Origin: Thermoplasmata archaeon
Lineage (GTDB): Archaea; Thermoplasmatota; Thermoplasmata; Thermoplasmatales; Thermoplasmataceae
Assembly (NCBI GenBank): GCA_021819225.1
Contig: JAKARU010000063.1
Location: forward strand, 1-5,591
Direction of reading: 5' to 3'
DNA length: 5,591 nucleotides
The translations under genes and the position numbers were made by a program. This document shows, piece after piece, positions 5,033 to 5,591 of the stretch (its first letter is position 1; each line of letters begins with the position of its first letter). The notes under the pieces are model-generated. The model was not told where the DNA came from and searched no databases. It worked only from the letters and a program-made list of their open reading frames with translations.

Positions 5033-5591
5033 ATGGACAGAGAAGATCAATTCACCTTAAAGGCATCCCTTTCTTATGGACTTCCACTTCTTATCATTCC
5101 ACCAATTTTGCTTGTCATCATATTAGTGTCTAAAAACTTCTATTTTCTTGAATATTTTCACGTAATTTCAGGTTCAGCCTGGACAGGAATGGACCTTGTA
5201 ATGGGACTGTTCTTTTCTTTCATAATGAGAGGTCTAAATCCTCAGCAGAGAAGTGAAGTATCCAAGAGACTGATTCCGGTTATGCTGTTCTTCATGCCAG
5301 CAATATCAACAGTTACCATAACTGCTGGTATATACACAGCAATATCGCTGAACATAAGCTTCTTCAACATCTATTTTGTAATAGTCGCTGTACTGGCAAT
5401 TGCACTTATGGTACAGGGTCTTTTAATTTTCCTCCCAAACGAGGTCAGAATTTATTTGGAAATTCTAAGGGGTGGAAAAAATGTGGAAAAAATTGTTAGG
5501 CTAACAATGTTCAATCTTAAACTATCCCTTCTTCAGTTGATTTTCCAGATTGTTATTATACTTTTCATGGCAAAATTCGCAACAGGAGGCG
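5033..5591 (+). CDS. polytopic membrane protein, DUF2269/CopD-like (3' end outside window)
   Basis: The frame stays open from the ATG at 5033 to the window edge, giving 186 residues of an incomplete protein. Five hydrophobic helices are visible at about 15-33, 41-65, 81-105, 109-134 and 163-183, joined by short polar loops such as RGLNPQQRSEVSKR (66-79). Helix 2 begins with FHVISGSAWTGMDL, and helix 3 ends in a TITAGIY segment. This layout resembles the loose group of DUF2269/CopD-like membrane proteins, where a His at the start of a helix ('HxxxGxxWxG') may bind haem or copper, so His43 is worth noting. The family assignment is tentative and the function unknown. The first residues are charged (MDREDQ) and no cleavable signal peptide is apparent. 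The start codon overlaps by one base the stop of a 14-codon frame beginning at 4989. Confidence 0.7.
   Translation, partial: MDREDQFTLKASLSYGLPLLIIPPILLVIILVSKNFYFLEYFHVISGSAWTGMDLVMGLFFSFIMRGLNPQQRSEVSKRLIPVMLFFMPAISTVTITAGIYTAISLNISFFNIYFVIVAVLAIALMVQGLLIFLPNEVRIYLEILRGGKNVEKIVRLTMFNLKLSLLQLIFQIVIILFMAKFATGG

Noticed and set aside
1..5591. Mobile elements, CRISPR arrays, tRNA or rRNA genes
   Set aside because: I saw no transposase motifs, terminal inverted repeats, regularly spaced repeats, cloverleaf or rRNA-like sequence, and coding style is uniform across the window.

Overview
The window looks like a chromosomal piece of an AT-rich archaeon, most likely of the Thermoplasmatales type (Thermoplasma/Ferroplasma/Cuniculiplasma relatives). 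The reasons are that start codons lack Shine-Dalgarno sequences but have archaeal BRE/TATA-like boxes about 23-35 nt upstream (leaderless transcription), that coding favours AGG/AGA arginine and ATA isoleucine codons, and that the proteins have an archaeal character. The lineage is an inference; no rRNA or other phylogenetic marker is present.

Layout: (1) at the left edge, the C-terminal part of a P-loop kinase resembling 2-phosphoglycerate kinase (2-373, +). (2) An aldehyde dehydrogenase of the succinate-semialdehyde dehydrogenase (YneI/GabD1-like) type (481-1806, +). (3) 71 nt later, an acetolactate-synthase-like thiamine-diphosphate enzyme (1878-3455, +). (4) A 268-nt convergent intergenic region with two hairpins and no convincing gene. 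(5) On the minus strand, an EamA/DMT-family ten-helix transporter with a TTG start (3724-4662, -). (6) A 145-nt divergent regulatory region. (7) A 54-residue cysteine-rich protein with a CWC motif (4808-4972, +). (8) A polytopic membrane protein cut by the right edge (5033-5591, +). No tRNA, rRNA, insertion sequence, CRISPR array or phage gene is visible.

The most interesting part is the dehydrogenase/TPP-enzyme pair. The TPP enzyme would be auto-annotated as acetolactate synthase. However, no ilvN, ilvC or ilvD lies beside it, its sequence resembles the cyanobacterial enzymes shown to be 2-oxoglutarate decarboxylases, and its neighbour is an SSADH-like dehydrogenase. Together they could convert 2-oxoglutarate to succinate semialdehyde and then succinate, an alternative closure of the TCA cycle. 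The two genes have separate promoters rather than a tight operon, but these promoters share an unusual similarity (CAAAA at exactly -35 in both, plus a 17-nt element downstream of the TATA box that is 13/17 identical), which suggests co-regulation. Substrate and pathway are inference and need biochemical or phylogenetic tests.
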